In this document: positions 38,004-38,716 of the stretch, one piece after another
Layout: every line of letters starts with the position of its first letter
How positions within the stretch are numbered: position 1 is the stretch's first letter
Source of the DNA: Candidatus Limnocylindrales bacterium
GTDB taxonomy: Bacteria; Chloroflexota; Limnocylindria; Limnocylindrales; CSP1-4
DNA: 38,716 nucleotides
Direction of reading: 5' to 3'
Assembly (NCBI GenBank): GCA_025450915.1
Contig: JANWLH010000091.1
Coordinates: 1-38,716, forward strand
The notes under the pieces: model-generated
Seen by the model: the letters and a program-made list of their open reading frames with translations, nothing else
Database searches by the model: none
Told to the model about the DNA's origin: nothing
Position numbers and translations under genes: made by a program

Positions 38004-38716
38004 ATGGGCATCGCGACAGCACCCGGCATGACCGCCGGAGAGATCGTCCGCCTCAGCCGCAAGCACACCCTCTTCTCCTGGTCGACCCAGGGTGCCCTCG
38101 ATCCGATCGCGATCGACCACGCCGAAGGCGTCTGGCTGTACACCCCGGACGGCACGAAGATCCTCGACTTCAACAGCCAGCTGATGTCGGTCAACATCGG
38201 TCATGGCGACCGCCGGGTGATCGACGCGATCACCGCCCAGGCGCTCAAGCTCCAATACGTCCAGCCGGCATTCGCGACCGAGCCCCGGGCACGCCTCGGC
38301 GAGAAGCTTGCCGAGATCCTGCCGGGCGACATGGACAAGGTCTTCTTCACCCTCGGTGGAGCCGAGGCGATCGAGAACGCCATCAAGATTGCCCGCCACG
38401 TGACCGGCCGGACGAAGATCCTCGCCCGCTACCGGAGCTACCACGGGGCGACGCTCGGGGCGATGACCCTGACCGGCGATCCGCGCCGCTGGGCGAACGA
38501 GCCGGGCATCGTCGGGGTGGTCCGCTATCCGGACACCCATCGGTGGGGGGAGCGGGAGCCGCGCCCGGTCGGGGAGGCGCTCCAGGGGCTCGAGGACGTC
38601 ATCGTCTACGAAGGCGCCCACACGATCGCCGCGGTGTTCCTCGAGACGATCGTCGGGACGAACGGCATCCTCATCCCGCCCGACGGCTACATCCAGGGCG
38701 TCCGCGAGATCTGCGA
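38004..38716 (+). CDS. Class III pyridoxal-phosphate aminotransferase (3' end beyond window)
   Basis: The visible 237 residues show the class III omega-transaminase fold: SRKHTLFSWSTQGALDPIAIDHAEGVWLYTPDGTKILDFNSQLMSVNIGHGD (N-terminal substrate part), VFFTLGGAEAIENAIKIARHVTGRTKIL (phosphate-binding glycine/alanine loop), RYRSYHGATLGAMTLTGD (the tyrosine-histidine stacking motif) and AAVFLETIVGTNGILIPPDGY. The catalytic lysine lies beyond the window. The wording is close to taurine- or beta-alanine-pyruvate aminotransferases. It diverges from the dihydropyrimidinase operon, so conversion of beta-alanine to malonate semialdehyde is likely. The ATG at 38004 has GAGG eight to ten bases upstream; the ATG at 38028 is an alternative. 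Confidence 0.9.
   Translation, partial: MGIATAPGMTAGEIVRLSRKHTLFSWSTQGALDPIAIDHAEGVWLYTPDGTKILDFNSQLMSVNIGHGDRRVIDAITAQALKLQYVQPAFATEPRARLGEKLAEILPGDMDKVFFTLGGAEAIENAIKIARHVTGRTKILARYRSYHGATLGAMTLTGDPRRWANEPGIVGVVRYPDTHRWGEREPRPVGEALQGLEDVIVYEGAHTIAAVFLETIVGTNGILIPPDGYIQGVREIC

Noticed and set aside
33977-38716. Possible RutA-type pyrimidine pathway
   Set aside because: The enzymes present are those of the reductive route (dihydropyrimidinase, carbamoyl-amidohydrolase); no RutB, RutC or RutD-like gene is seen.
1-38716. CRISPR arrays, insertion sequences, prophage or attachment sites
   Set aside because: No regularly spaced direct repeats, transposase, integrase or phage structural genes were seen on either strand.

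Overview
The window is GC-rich bacterial DNA with tightly packed genes, frequent ATGA/GTGA stop-start overlaps and many GTG starts. Several genes appear leaderless, with a TANNNT box 7 to 12 bases before the start codon. An LLM-type oxidoreductase resembling F420-dependent enzymes, an MdhA/LDH-like malate dehydrogenase, ATP-type PEP carboxykinase and proline/threonine-rich secreted proteins would fit a Chloroflexota or actinobacterial relative. This placement is inference from style and gene content; no rRNA or marker gene is present. There is one tRNA gene (His) and no sign of phage, insertion sequence or CRISPR array.

Layout. 1-637 (minus) is the start of a sugar-type ABC ATPase cut by the window edge. 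638-1135 is non-coding and holds a 172-base element bounded by long inverted repeats. 1136-2471 is an ECF sigma factor with an overlapping membrane-anchored partner, followed by a second inverted-repeat-bounded element. 2752-4757 is a MerR regulator with a DHA2-type drug exporter behind a near-perfect palindromic operator. 4781-10697 (minus) is an amino-acid permease / amidohydrolase / amidase / metallophosphoesterase run. 10838-11668 is a nucleotidyltransferase-fold protein. 11706-13205 (minus) is a zinc-ribbon, membrane-anchored protein with a G1 (eqolisin) peptidase-like domain, divergent from a FAD oxidoreductase (13433-14677). tRNA-His and a glycosyltransferase follow on the minus strand. 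16686-21648 (plus) holds a secreted CAP protein, a MacB/FtsX-type ABC pair and BioY. 22279-24683 holds an unrecognised protein divergent from a DUF2236/MpaB-family oxygenase and an FGGY kinase.

24747-24910 is a clear FMN riboswitch. It lies in front of a family-5 (peptide/nickel-type) substrate-binding lipoprotein, not a known riboflavin gene, which makes that lipoprotein a candidate flavin-uptake protein and the most interesting system here. Then come pckA and mdh, a divergent Lgt-like protein overlapping an MmsA-type CoA-acylating aldehyde dehydrogenase, an XRE-HTH protein with an unassigned C-terminal domain, a VOC protein and a small acidic protein.

33977-37905 (minus) is a compact run: lipoprotein, beta-ureidopropionase-like amidohydrolase, LLM flavin/F420 oxidoreductase and dihydropyrimidinase. 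A class III aminotransferase begins divergently at 38004. With the MmsA enzyme at 30577 these genes could take dihydropyrimidines to beta-alanine, malonate semialdehyde and acetyl-CoA. No canonical dihydropyrimidine dehydrogenase is visible, so the LLM enzyme is a candidate for the missing redox step.
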